A stretch of 5,905 nucleotides of DNA from an uncultured Clostridia bacterium (GTDB lineage: Bacteria; Bacillota; Clostridia; Christensenellales; Borkfalkiaceae). Positions 1 to 5,905 of this stretch are shown here, one piece after another (position 1 is the first letter of the stretch; each line of letters begins with the position of its first letter). The notes beneath the pieces were generated by a model, which was not told the origin of the DNA, searched no databases, and saw only the letters and a program-made list of their open reading frames with translations. Both the position numbers and the translations under genes were made by a program. Location: assembly GCA_946628865.1 (NCBI GenBank), contig CAMOXE010000016.1, forward strand, positions 1 to 5,905, given 5' to 3'.

Positions 1-2190
1 AAAGCGGCGAACGAGATGCGTGAAAGGCTGGAGGGCTTAATCGGGGACGTTTCGTCGATGTGGGTGTCGACGATACACTCTATGTGCGTGAGGATACTGC
101 GCTCTACCGCGGACAAAATAGGCTACGACAAGGAGTTTTCCATTTATTCGGATGCAGATAAAGAGAAACTCGTAAAAAGAGTGATAGAAAGTCTTTCGCT
201 CGATACGGACAGATTTTACAAACAGGCAAAATCGCTTATATCCTCTTGCAAGAACGTGAATATTACGCCGGAGCGTTTCGGCGAGGAGAATCCGCGTATG
301 AAAGACGTGGGTAACTTAGTCAAGATAATGACTCGCTACGACGAGGAGTTAAAGCGCGCAAACGCTTTCGACTTCGACGATTTGCTCGTTAAAACGTATA
401 CGGTGCTTTCGCAGGACAAGGAGTCGTTGGATTATTATTCCGGAAAATTCAAATACATACACGTCGACGAGTTTCAGGACACCAACGCCGTGCAGTACAG
501 TATAGTTAAATTGTTGTCCACGGGTCACGGCAACGTGTTCGTAGTCGGCGACGACGACCAGAGTATCTACGGCTGGCGCGGCGCGGATATAAGCAATATT
601 TTGGATTTCGATAAAGATTTCAAGTCGGCAAAGGTCTATAAACTTGAAAGGAATTACCGATCCACCAAGAAGATACTCGATCTTGCGAATACGATAATCA
701 GCCGTAACGCCAACAGAAGGGACAAGGTTTTATGGACGGAAAACTCGGACGGAGTAAATCCCGAAGTCTACCAAGCGGAGGACGAATCCGGAGAGGCGCA
801 GTACACGGCTATACGGATAAAAAGTTTGGTAGACAGAGGTTATTCGTATTCCGACTTTGCGGTTTTGATGCGCATAAACGCGCTTTCGCGTTCTTACGAG
901 CAGGAATTTATGAAGTACGGAATACCGTGCAAGGTGTACGGCGGATTTAAATTCTTCGAGCGTAAAGAGATAAAGGACCTGACTGCGTATTTGCGAATAC
1001 TTGCAAATCCGTTGGACAACGAGGCACTTTTGAGGGTGATAAACGTTCCCAAGCGCGGAATAGGCGATAAGTCGATTTCAGCCGTCACGTCTTACGCGGA
1101 CAGCCGCGGCTTTTCGTATTTCGACGGAATTTACGACGTTGACGAACTCGATTTGAACGCGGGCGCGAAATCCAAGATAAAGGCTTTCAAGGACGTTTTG
1201 GGAAAACTTATCGTAGACAAGGAAACGATGGATATTTCCGAACTCGTAAAATCCGTAATAGAACGCACTTCTTTTATGTCGGCTTTTTCAGACGATACCG
1301 AGGAAAATGCCGAAAAAAAAGCGAATATCGACGAATTCAGGAACTCCGTAGACGAATTTTTGCGTGCGAATCCCGGGGCGGGACTTACCGAATATTTAAA
1401 CTCTATAACTTTAAGTTCGGATACCGACGAGATAAGCGACGGAAACTTCGTTACCCTCGCGACCGTTCACTCTGTAAAGGGACTCGAATATAATTGCGTG
1501 TTTATTTGCGGTCTGGATAAAGAACTTTTCCCGATAGAACGCGCCTACTCCGATCCCGACGAACTCGAAGAAGAACGCAGGCTTATGTACGTTGCGATAA
1601 CTCGCGCGAAAGAGCGGTTGTATCTGACTCGCGCCAAGAGCAGGTATCTTTACGGTTCGAGACGGATGACGGTACGATCCGAATTTTTAGACGACCTCGC
1701 GGATAAACTCGGGCTGGTCAAGAAAGAATTCCGTTTTGCGGAAAGACCCCGCTACGACTACGACGACGGATATTCTTCGCGTTCGTATTCAGACCACGGC
1801 GACGGATATTCTTCGCGTTCGTATTCAGGCTACGGCGAGTCTCGGAAAGGAGGTACCGGCAGATCTAATTTCGGCGATTCGTCTTTCGGTTCGGGAAAAA
1901 CTTACGGCGGAGGATATTCTTACGGCGGTTACGGCTCGGAGAAAAACGGCAAAACCCCGGTAAAGTCCTACGATATAACGAAAATAATATCCGAGCCTGC
2001 GGAAAAGCGGACCGAAAACGACGTTTCCATGTTTAAGACGGGTATGAAAGTCCGCCATAAAAGGTTTGGAGACGGCGTCATCGTGGATATAAAACAGTCG
2101 AAAGAATACGACGTGGCGGACGTGGCTTTTAAAGGCGTCGGCGTAAAATCGCTCATACTAAAGGTTGCGCCGATAGAGATAATAGGGTAA
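1..2190 (+). CDS. pcrA: ATP-dependent 3'-5' DNA helicase PcrA (UvrD/Rep family, SF1A), 5'-partial
   Basis: The frame is open from base 1, so the ATG at 16 is an internal Met; 729 residues are visible. The first residues (KAANEM) are helicase motif Ia. By recalled alignment to Geobacillus PcrA about 65 N-terminal residues, including Walker A, lie upstream. Visible motifs (numbered from base 1): STIHS (Ib), DEFQDT 156-161 (Walker B/II), GDDDQSIYGWRGA 183-195 (III), LERNYRST 215-222 (IV), ATVHSVKGLEY 487-497 (V), EEERRLMYVAITRAK 523-537 (VI). A Tyr/Gly/Ser-rich linker spans about 584-646. A Tudor-like C-terminal domain (about 678-729, VRHKRFGDGVIV) ends the protein; in PcrA/UvrD this domain is known to bind RNA polymerase. 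The cytosolic motor translocates on single-stranded DNA in repair, in removing proteins from DNA and in resolving transcription-replication conflicts. ligA follows after 4 bases, as in Bacillus. The family is certain; PcrA is preferred over other UvrD-like helicases because of the Tudor tail and ligA neighbour. The full protein would be near 795 residues, longer than the usual 720-750 because of the linker. Confidence 0.97.
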   Translation, partial: KAANEMRERLEGLIGDVSSMWVSTIHSMCVRILRSTADKIGYDKEFSIYSDADKEKLVKRVIESLSLDTDRFYKQAKSLISSCKNVNITPERFGEENPRMKDVGNLVKIMTRYDEELKRANAFDFDDLLVKTYTVLSQDKESLDYYSGKFKYIHVDEFQDTNAVQYSIVKLLSTGHGNVFVVGDDDQSIYGWRGADISNILDFDKDFKSAKVYKLERNYRSTKKILDLANTIISRNANRRDKVLWTENSDGVNPEVYQAEDESGEAQYTAIRIKSLVDRGYSYSDFAVLMRINALSRSYEQEFMKYGIPCKVYGGFKFFERKEIKDLTAYLRILANPLDNEALLRVINVPKRGIGDKSISAVTSYADSRGFSYFDGIYDVDELDLNAGAKSKIKAFKDVLGKLIVDKETMDISELVKSVIERTSFMSAFSDDTEENAEKKANIDEFRNSVDEFLRANPGAGLTEYLNSITLSSDTDEISDGNFVTLATVHSVKGLEYNCVFICGLDKELFPIERAYSDPDELEEERRLMYVAITRAKERLYLTRAKSRYLYGSRRMTVRSEFLDDLADKLGLVKKEFRFAERPRYDYDDGYSSRSYSDHGDGYSSRSYSGYGESRKGGTGRSNFGDSSFGSGKTYGGGYSYGGYGSEKNGKTPVKSYDITKIISEPAEKRTENDVSMFKTGMKVRHKRFGDGVIVDIKQSKEYDVADVAFKGVGVKSLILKVAPIEIIG
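1764..1828 (+). repeat. In-frame tandem duplication, 36-base period, in the PcrA linker
   Basis: Bases 1764-1792 and 1800-1828 are identical over 29 bases, giving a 36-base (12-codon) period. Each copy encodes DGYSSRSYS. The match continues imperfectly on both sides, and a third, decayed copy may start after 1828 (SGYGES). Synonymous positions are also identical, which points to a recent duplication or slippage event rather than selection on the peptide alone. It stays in frame and lies outside the helicase core. Confidence 0.93.
2184..2187 (+). promoter_or_regulatory. ligA ribosome binding site inside the end of pcrA
   Basis: AGGG at 2184-2187 lies 7 bases before the ATG at 2195, within the last codons of pcrA, whose TAA is at 2188-2190. 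This supports the Met at 2195 over the next ATG at 2204, which would be 16 bases away. The core is only four bases, so ligA initiation may depend on ribosomes finishing pcrA. Confidence 0.6.
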
Positions 2191-2194
2191 AAAC

Positions 2195-4123
2195 ATGGAC
2201 AAAATGCGTGAACTCGTGGACTTGCTCAATAAATACGCAAGGGAATATTACGAACTTGACGCTCCCACGGTTTCGGACAGGGAGTACGACGCTTTGTACG
2301 ACGAATTGAGGCGCATGGAGGAGGAGAGCGGTATAGTTCTTCCGGATTCTCCTACCCGCCGCGTCGGCGGCGAGCCTATTAGCGCGTTTAAAAAGCACGA
2401 GCATTTGAGCAGGCTGTATTCTTTGGATAAATCCGTAACGAAAGAACAACTCGAGGCGTTCGATCAAAGGGTGCGGAAAGTCTGCGATCCGACCTATACT
2501 GTGGAGTATAAGTTCGACGGCTTGACGATATGCCTTACCTACGATAACGGCGTTTTCGTCCGCGCTACGACGCGCGGCAACGGGGTCGTCGGCGAGGACG
2601 TAACCGCGCAAGTTCTCAAGATAAAGACCTTTCCGCTCGCGATAAACTATAAGGGAATACTTGAAGTCCAAGGCGAGGCGGTGATAAGGCTTTCCGTGCT
2701 TGAAAAGTATAACGAGACCGCCGACGAACCTTTGAAAAACGCCAGAAACGCGGTCGCGGGTGCTATTAGGAATTTAGATCCGAAAGAGACCGAGAAAAGA
2801 CGACCCGAAATACTGTTTTACAACGTAAATCACGTTACGGAAAACTTCTTAAAAACACAAGAAGATATATTTGATTTTTTGAAATCGAACGGTTTTAAGA
2901 CTTTTGACTTTTTAAGGGTATGCAAGACTTTGGAAGAGGTTGAAAACGCGATCGACGAAATAGAAGTCGGCAGAAAGACGATCGACGTTCTGACCGACGG
3001 CGCGGTGATAAAAGTGAACGATATTCCGTCGAGAGAATTACTCGGCTATACGGATAAATTTCCGCGTTGGGCAATGGCGTATAAGTTCGAGGCGGAAGAG
3101 GCGGAAACCACGCTGATAGGCGTGGTGTGGCAGGGGGGGAGAACCGGAAAACTGACTCCGCTCGGAATAGTCGAGCCGGTGGATCTCGGCGGGGCGACCG
3201 TAAAAAAAGCCACGCTCAATAATTACGGCGATATACTTAGAAAGCGCGTCGGTATAGGTTCTACGGTGCTGATACGGCGTAGCAACGAGGTTATCCCCGA
3301 GATACTCGGCGCGATAGACGGAAGTTTCGGCGAACCGATCAAAAAGCCGGAAACGTGTCCGTATTGCGGCGAAAAACTCGTTGAAACGGGCGCGAATATT
3401 TTTTGTCCCAACTACGATTGCAAGCCGAGGATCGTCGCAAGACTGACTAATTTTTCGCAAAAAGACGCTATGAATATAGAAGGTTTTTCCGAAATGACGG
3501 CGAATCAACTTTACGAGGCTTTCGGAACTAAAAACTATTCTGATTTATACTGTTTGACCGAGACCGAACTCTTAAAACTCGACGGATTTAAGGATAAAAA
3601 AGCGAAAAACCTCGCGAGCGCGATAGAAAAATCCAAGACGGTCGCATTTTCCGATTTTATCTTTGCGCTTGGGATAGACGGCGTCGGAAAAAAGACCTCT
3701 AAAGACCTGGCGGCGCACTTTGAAAGTCTGGACGCGCTCGCAAAGGCAAGCGTCGACGAACTCAAAGAGATAGACGAAATAGGCGAAGTAATAGCCGCCG
3801 CAATCTTTGACTTTTTCCGTAACGAAGAAAACCTTTCGGAGATCGATCGGCTTATGCTTTGCGGGGTTAATATAACTTACACGAAAAGACAAACGGCGGG
3901 CAGTTTTTCGGGCGAAAAGGTGGTTTTGACCGGAAGTCTGTCGTCGTATACGCGCGGCGAAGCCGCGAAACTTATCGAAGAACGCGGCGGAGAAATCTTG
4001 AGTTCGGTAACGAAATCTACTACGCTCGTAATCGCCGGCGAGGCTGCGGGCAGCAAACTCGAAAAGGCGAAGAACTTGGGCGTCAGGATTATAGACGAAG
4101 AAGAATTCAAACGTTTGTTATAA
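2195..4123 (+). CDS. ligA: NAD+-dependent DNA ligase LigA
   Basis: It seals 3'-OH/5'-phosphate nicks at Okazaki junctions and in repair, using NAD+ and a covalent lysyl-AMP intermediate. The 642 residues are near the usual 650-670 and every domain is present. Domain Ia, which binds the NMN half of NAD+, carries YYELDAPTVSDREYD (18-32). The nucleotidyltransferase domain has KFDG with catalytic Lys106, RGNG (127-130), GE (160-161), DGAVIK (268-273) and PRWAMAYKF (290-298). The OB fold starts around 305 with QGGRTG (313-318). A four-cysteine zinc finger uses C388, C391, C404 and C409. Helix-hairpin-helix repeats span about 420-560 and a BRCT domain about 571-642 (VVLTGSL, AGSKLEKA). RGNG replaces the common RGDG; I recall the same change in some clostridial LigA proteins, so it is probably lineage-typical. 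The start fits the family (MDK...ELVDLLNKY) and the ribosome binding site at 2184. It is probably cotranscribed with pcrA. No hairpin terminator follows it. Confidence 0.98.
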   Translation: MDKMRELVDLLNKYAREYYELDAPTVSDREYDALYDELRRMEEESGIVLPDSPTRRVGGEPISAFKKHEHLSRLYSLDKSVTKEQLEAFDQRVRKVCDPTYTVEYKFDGLTICLTYDNGVFVRATTRGNGVVGEDVTAQVLKIKTFPLAINYKGILEVQGEAVIRLSVLEKYNETADEPLKNARNAVAGAIRNLDPKETEKRRPEILFYNVNHVTENFLKTQEDIFDFLKSNGFKTFDFLRVCKTLEEVENAIDEIEVGRKTIDVLTDGAVIKVNDIPSRELLGYTDKFPRWAMAYKFEAEEAETTLIGVVWQGGRTGKLTPLGIVEPVDLGGATVKKATLNNYGDILRKRVGIGSTVLIRRSNEVIPEILGAIDGSFGEPIKKPETCPYCGEKLVETGANIFCPNYDCKPRIVARLTNFSQKDAMNIEGFSEMTANQLYEAFGTKNYSDLYCLTETELLKLDGFKDKKAKNLASAIEKSKTVAFSDFIFALGIDGVGKKTSKDLAAHFESLDALAKASVDELKEIDEIGEVIAAAIFDFFRNEENLSEIDRLMLCGVNITYTKRQTAGSFSGEKVVLTGSLSSYTRGEAAKLIEERGGEILSSVTKSTTLVIAGEAAGSKLEKAKNLGVRIIDEEEFKRLL

Positions 4124-4154
4124 TATATATTTTAATTAAATAACGTCAATACAC

Positions 4155-4183
4155 TTGTAATTTGGAAAAAATTGTGTTAAAAT
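4155..4183 (+). promoter_or_regulatory. Sigma-A type promoter candidate for yicC-rpoZ (extended -10)
   Basis: TTGTAA (4155-4160, 4 of 6 to TTGACA) is followed by a 17-base spacer and TAAAAT (4178-4183, 5 of 6 to TATAAT). TG at 4175-4176, one base before the hexamer, makes an extended -10. The AT-rich stretch at about 4122-4150 could act as an UP element. The expected start near 4188-4191 leaves a leader of only about 11-14 bases, just enough for the ribosome binding site. This is by eye only, and AT-rich gaps give chance matches, but spacing, TG and position all agree. Confidence 0.6.
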
Positions 4184-4190
4184 AGCCGTT

Positions 4191-4195
4191 GGAGA
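4191..4195 (+). promoter_or_regulatory. yicC ribosome binding site
   Basis: GGAGA lies 6 bases before the ATG at 4202. It selects Met1 (MQSMTGYG) over the ATG at 4211, which would be 15 bases away. If the promoter call is right, this site lies almost at the 5' end of the transcript. Confidence 0.75.
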
Positions 4196-4201
4196 AAAGA
4201 T

Positions 4202-5077
4202 ATGCAGAGCATGACCGGCTACGGTAAAGCCGAATACCGCGAAAACGGAATAAACATAACCGTCGAGATAAAGACGGTAAACAATAGATTTTTGGATTTG
4301 ATACCGAAGTACCCGCGGGCGTTCGTTTCGATGGACGACGCTATAAGAAAGGCGGTGCAGGCAAAGATAAACCGCGGCAGAGCGGAACTCTTTATAACCT
4401 ACGTCAACACGAGCGACAGCGGTAAAACGGTCGAGGCGGACGAAACGCTTGCGGGGATGTATGCCGAGATCGCGAAAAGGCTTTCGGAAAAATTCGGCTT
4501 GGAAAACGATTTCAAAGTAACCGCGCTTATGCGTTCGCCGGACGTTATAAACGAAACCGTTTCCGACGAATTCGGCGAAGAATTAAAGTCGAAAGTCATC
4601 TCTACATTAAACGAGGCGCTCGACCGTTTGAACGAAATGCGCTTGGTCGAGGGCGAAAAGTTAAAGACCGATATACTTTCAAGGTGCGCCGAGGCAATGC
4701 GACTCGTCGGCGAGATAGAGGCGCGCGCGCCCAAGATAAAAACCGAATACGAGGAAAAACTCCGTCAAAGGATAGAAGAAGTTTTAAACGGCGTAACCGT
4801 CGACGAAACTCGGCTTTTGCAAGAAACCGCGATATTTGCGGACAGATCGAATATAGACGAAGAAATAACACGGTTAAAAAGCCACGGCGCGCAACTTAAA
4901 CAGATAGTTTCCGGCAGCGTTGACGTCGGGAAGAAACTCGACTTTTTAATGCAGGAGTTTAACAGAGAGGCGAATACGGTTTGTTCTAAGTCGAACGACG
5001 TAGAAATAACGAGATACGCTCTTGCGCTCAAAAACGAGATAGAAAAGATGAGAGAGCAAGTACAGAATATCGAATAA
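4202..5077 (+). CDS. yicC: YicC/YloC family endoribonuclease
   Basis: A 291-residue protein, the normal family length (YicC in E. coli, YloC in B. subtilis). The N-terminal YicC domain spans about 1-155 and opens with the family signature SMTGYG (3-8), followed by VEIKTVNNRFLD (21-32). A helical, charged middle section leads to the C-terminal DUF1732 domain, about 205-291, with ADRSNIDEEITRLKSH (213-228) and GKKLDFLMQEFNREANT (243-259), among the strongest hallmarks of the family. E. coli YicC has been reported to be an RNase that acts on small RNAs; the substrate here is unknown. There is no signal peptide or membrane segment, so it is cytosolic. rpoZ starts 19 bases downstream. In Bacillus, yloC is followed by remA and gmk before rpoZ; neither is present here. 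The gene heads a likely new transcription unit with the promoter at 4155-4183. Confidence 0.95.
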   Translation: MQSMTGYGKAEYRENGINITVEIKTVNNRFLDLIPKYPRAFVSMDDAIRKAVQAKINRGRAELFITYVNTSDSGKTVEADETLAGMYAEIAKRLSEKFGLENDFKVTALMRSPDVINETVSDEFGEELKSKVISTLNEALDRLNEMRLVEGEKLKTDILSRCAEAMRLVGEIEARAPKIKTEYEEKLRQRIEEVLNGVTVDETRLLQETAIFADRSNIDEEITRLKSHGAQLKQIVSGSVDVGKKLDFLMQEFNREANTVCSKSNDVEITRYALALKNEIEKMREQVQNIE

Positions 5078-5096
5078 AGACGAAAAGGAGACAGAT

Positions 5097-5300
5097 ATGA
5101 TAAATAATCCACCTATTGACGAATTGGCGGCAAAAGTAGGGTCCAAATACGCGCTTTGCGTAGTTGCGTCCAAGCGCGCGAGACAAATTATCGACCACGC
5201 GCAAAACCAAGGTCTGACGGATCTTCCCGGCAAGGTAAAGCCGCTCAGCGCCGCTGCGGAAGAGATCGAAGAGGGCAAAGTAACCGTTTCGAGGTACTGA
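5097..5300 (+). CDS. rpoZ: DNA-directed RNA polymerase omega subunit
   Basis: A 67-residue protein, the usual size for Firmicutes omega. Omega binds the beta' subunit and helps RNA polymerase assemble and stay stable. The recognisable core is PIDELAAKVGSKYALCVVASKRARQII (6-32), with the family's K(Y/F)xLxxxAxKRARQ pattern, and the later AAEEIEEGKVTV (53-64). AAGGAG at 5085-5090, 6 bases before the ATG, is a strong ribosome binding site. It lies 19 bases after yicC, probably on the same transcript, and is followed 16 bases after its stop by an intrinsic terminator that would end that transcript. The gap before it leaves no room for gmk or remA, its usual upstream neighbours in relatives. Confidence 0.94.
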   Translation: MINNPPIDELAAKVGSKYALCVVASKRARQIIDHAQNQGLTDLPGKVKPLSAAAEEIEEGKVTVSRY

Positions 5301-5316
5301 AAGCGGGAGCATAAAT

Positions 5317-5346
5317 CGGCGCAATTCTGCTTTGCGCCGGTTTTTT
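5317..5346 (+). terminator. Intrinsic terminator after rpoZ, directly before priA
   Basis: A perfect 8-bp stem, CGGCGCAA (5317-5324) with TTGCGCCG (5332-5339), encloses a 7-base loop and is followed by G and six T (5341-5346). The upstream side has no matching A-tract, so it works in the + direction only. It should end the yicC-rpoZ transcript. Only 12 bases separate the T-tract from the priA start, so any priA transcript starting upstream must pass through it. Confidence 0.9.
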
Positions 5347-5348
5347 AC

Positions 5349-5355
5349 AAGAGGA
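5349..5355 (+). promoter_or_regulatory. priA ribosome binding site, unusually close to its start
   Basis: AAGAGGA ends only 3 bases before the ATG at 5359, against 5-9 for the other genes here. It sits 2 bases after the terminator T-tract. The N-terminal PriA sequence (MIAEVIVDVA) matches the family exactly at this Met, so the start is well supported despite the tight spacing. Confidence 0.6.
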
Positions 5356-5358
5356 CGT

Positions 5359-5905
5359 ATGATTGCCGAAGTTATTGTAGACGTCGCGCACAGCGACGTG
5401 GATAAAGTTTTCGATTATAACATAATTTCAGACGATATAACTTTGGGCAGTCGCGTCGAAGTTCCTTTTGCGAACAGAAAAATCGAGGGATTCGTCATCA
5501 ACGTCAAAAACACCAGCGAATTGCCGTCGGAAAAGTTAAAACCGATACTTCGGGCGATAGACGAGTTTCCCGCTATAAGCGAAAATAAACTCTTGCTCGC
5601 AAAATTTATAAAAGACAGGTATCACGTTCCGTTCGCGCTTGCGCTTAGGCTGTTCGTTCCGGCGGAACTTCGCGGCGGCAGGGTAAAGAAAAAAACCGTC
5701 GCCATGGCGTCGCTGTCCGCCGATTTTTCGCCTCGGGAGATGGTCGCCTCGCTCAGAAAAGGCTCGACCGCACAGGCAAACGCGATAGGCTATCTTGCGA
5801 TCGAAAAGACCGCGCGCCTTTCTTCGCTTTCGGAAAAGTTCGGCGCGGGTGCGATAAAGAGCCTCAGAGAAAAAGGTTTTGTGACCGTAACCGAAGAGCG
5901 GGCGG
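5359..5905 (+). CDS. priA: Primosomal protein N' (replication restart helicase PriA), 3'-partial
   Basis: The frame is open to the window end: 182 residues of a protein usually near 730-810. PriA recognises abandoned forks and D-loops and reloads the replicative helicase; in Firmicutes it works with DnaD, DnaB and DnaI. The visible part holds the 3'-DNA-end binding domain, about 1-106: MIAEVIVDVAHSDVDKVFDY at the N-terminus, then GSRVEVPFANRKIEGFV (30-46), EKLKPIL (58-64), a conserved helical stretch ending in DRYHVPFALALR (86-97), and FVPAELRGG (99-107). A winged-helix domain follows at about 112-178, with LSSLSEKFGAGAIKSLREKGFVTV as the recognition part. The helicase lobes and zinc-binding region lie beyond the window, so activity cannot be judged. 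In Bacillus coaBC lies between rpoZ and priA; it is absent here. No promoter is visible between the terminator and the start. Confidence 0.95.
   Translation, partial: MIAEVIVDVAHSDVDKVFDYNIISDDITLGSRVEVPFANRKIEGFVINVKNTSELPSEKLKPILRAIDEFPAISENKLLLAKFIKDRYHVPFALALRLFVPAELRGGRVKKKTVAMASLSADFSPREMVASLRKGSTAQANAIGYLAIEKTARLSSLSEKFGAGAIKSLREKGFVTVTEERA

Noticed and set aside
16..18. ATG at 16 as the true start of pcrA
   Set aside because: The five codons before it (KAANE) continue helicase motif Ia, and Walker A would be missing; the gene begins upstream of the window.
1736..1963. 75-codon + strand frame with repeated TDILRVRIQ units
   Set aside because: This is the pcrA linker duplication read in another frame; the repeat comes from the DNA duplication, not from a separate protein.
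2153..2671. 172-codon open frame on the minus strand opposite the start of ligA
   Set aside because: It lies fully against a ligA region with intact conserved motifs, has no recognisable family features and spans the pcrA-ligA junction; a shadow of real coding sequence.
3038..3508. 156-codon minus-strand open frame opposite the LigA OB-fold and zinc-finger region
   Set aside because: Antisense shadow with no recognisable domain; the + strand holds all expected LigA motifs.
4117..4144. Weak inverted repeat GTTAT...ATAAC after the ligA stop as a terminator
   Set aside because: Only a 5-bp, mostly A/T stem with a long AT loop and no following T-tract; better explained as an AT-rich region upstream of a promoter.
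4720..4731. 12-base GC palindrome of alternating GC in yicC, possible Z-DNA or a site
   Set aside because: It is explained by the codons for Glu-Ala-Arg-Ala-Pro with GCG/CGC choices common throughout the window; too short to argue function.
5116..5121. TTGACG inside rpoZ as a -35 element for priA
   Set aside because: No acceptable -10 hexamer occurs 16-19 bases downstream.
1..5905. CRISPR array, transposon, phage, toxin-antitoxin, tRNA or rRNA content
   Set aside because: Nearly all bases are covered by five recognisable housekeeping genes; the gaps are under 80 bases and hold only a promoter, ribosome binding sites and a terminator.

Overview
This window holds five genes, all on the + strand. 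I read them as DNA-repair, replication-restart and transcription housekeeping genes: pcrA (5' end missing), ligA, a yicC/yloC family gene, rpoZ, and priA (3' end missing). The protein sequences are Firmicutes-like, most probably an uncultured clostridial lineage. The reasons are the pcrA-ligA pairing, a yicC...rpoZ...priA order as in Bacillus and Clostridia, a clostridial style of LigA, strong AGGAG-type ribosome binding sites, and frequent ATA isoleucine codons in DNA that looks mid-range in G+C by eye. The family or genus cannot be named from this.

Layout: positions 1-2190 encode a UvrD/PcrA helicase that is already open at the window edge and lacks its Walker A segment. ligA (2195-4123) follows after 4 bases, with its ribosome binding site inside the end of pcrA, so the two look like a coupled operon. 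A 78-base AT-rich gap (4124-4201) carries a good extended -10 promoter candidate for a second unit: yicC (4202-5077), then rpoZ (5097-5300) 19 bases later. A clear intrinsic terminator (5317-5346) follows rpoZ and sits almost against the ribosome binding site of priA (from 5359), which runs off the window. No stretch over 300 bases lacks a gene.

The genes share a theme. PcrA removes proteins, including stalled RNA polymerase, from DNA. LigA seals nicks with NAD+. PriA reloads the replisome at broken forks. Omega is a small RNA polymerase subunit. YicC is an RNase family. The main oddities are a Tyr/Gly/Ser-rich low-complexity linker with a recent tandem duplication in PcrA, a compacted yicC-rpoZ-priA cluster lacking the remA, gmk and coaBC genes usual in relatives, and a terminator placed directly before priA. 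I found no mobile element, CRISPR array, RNA gene or previously undescribed system.
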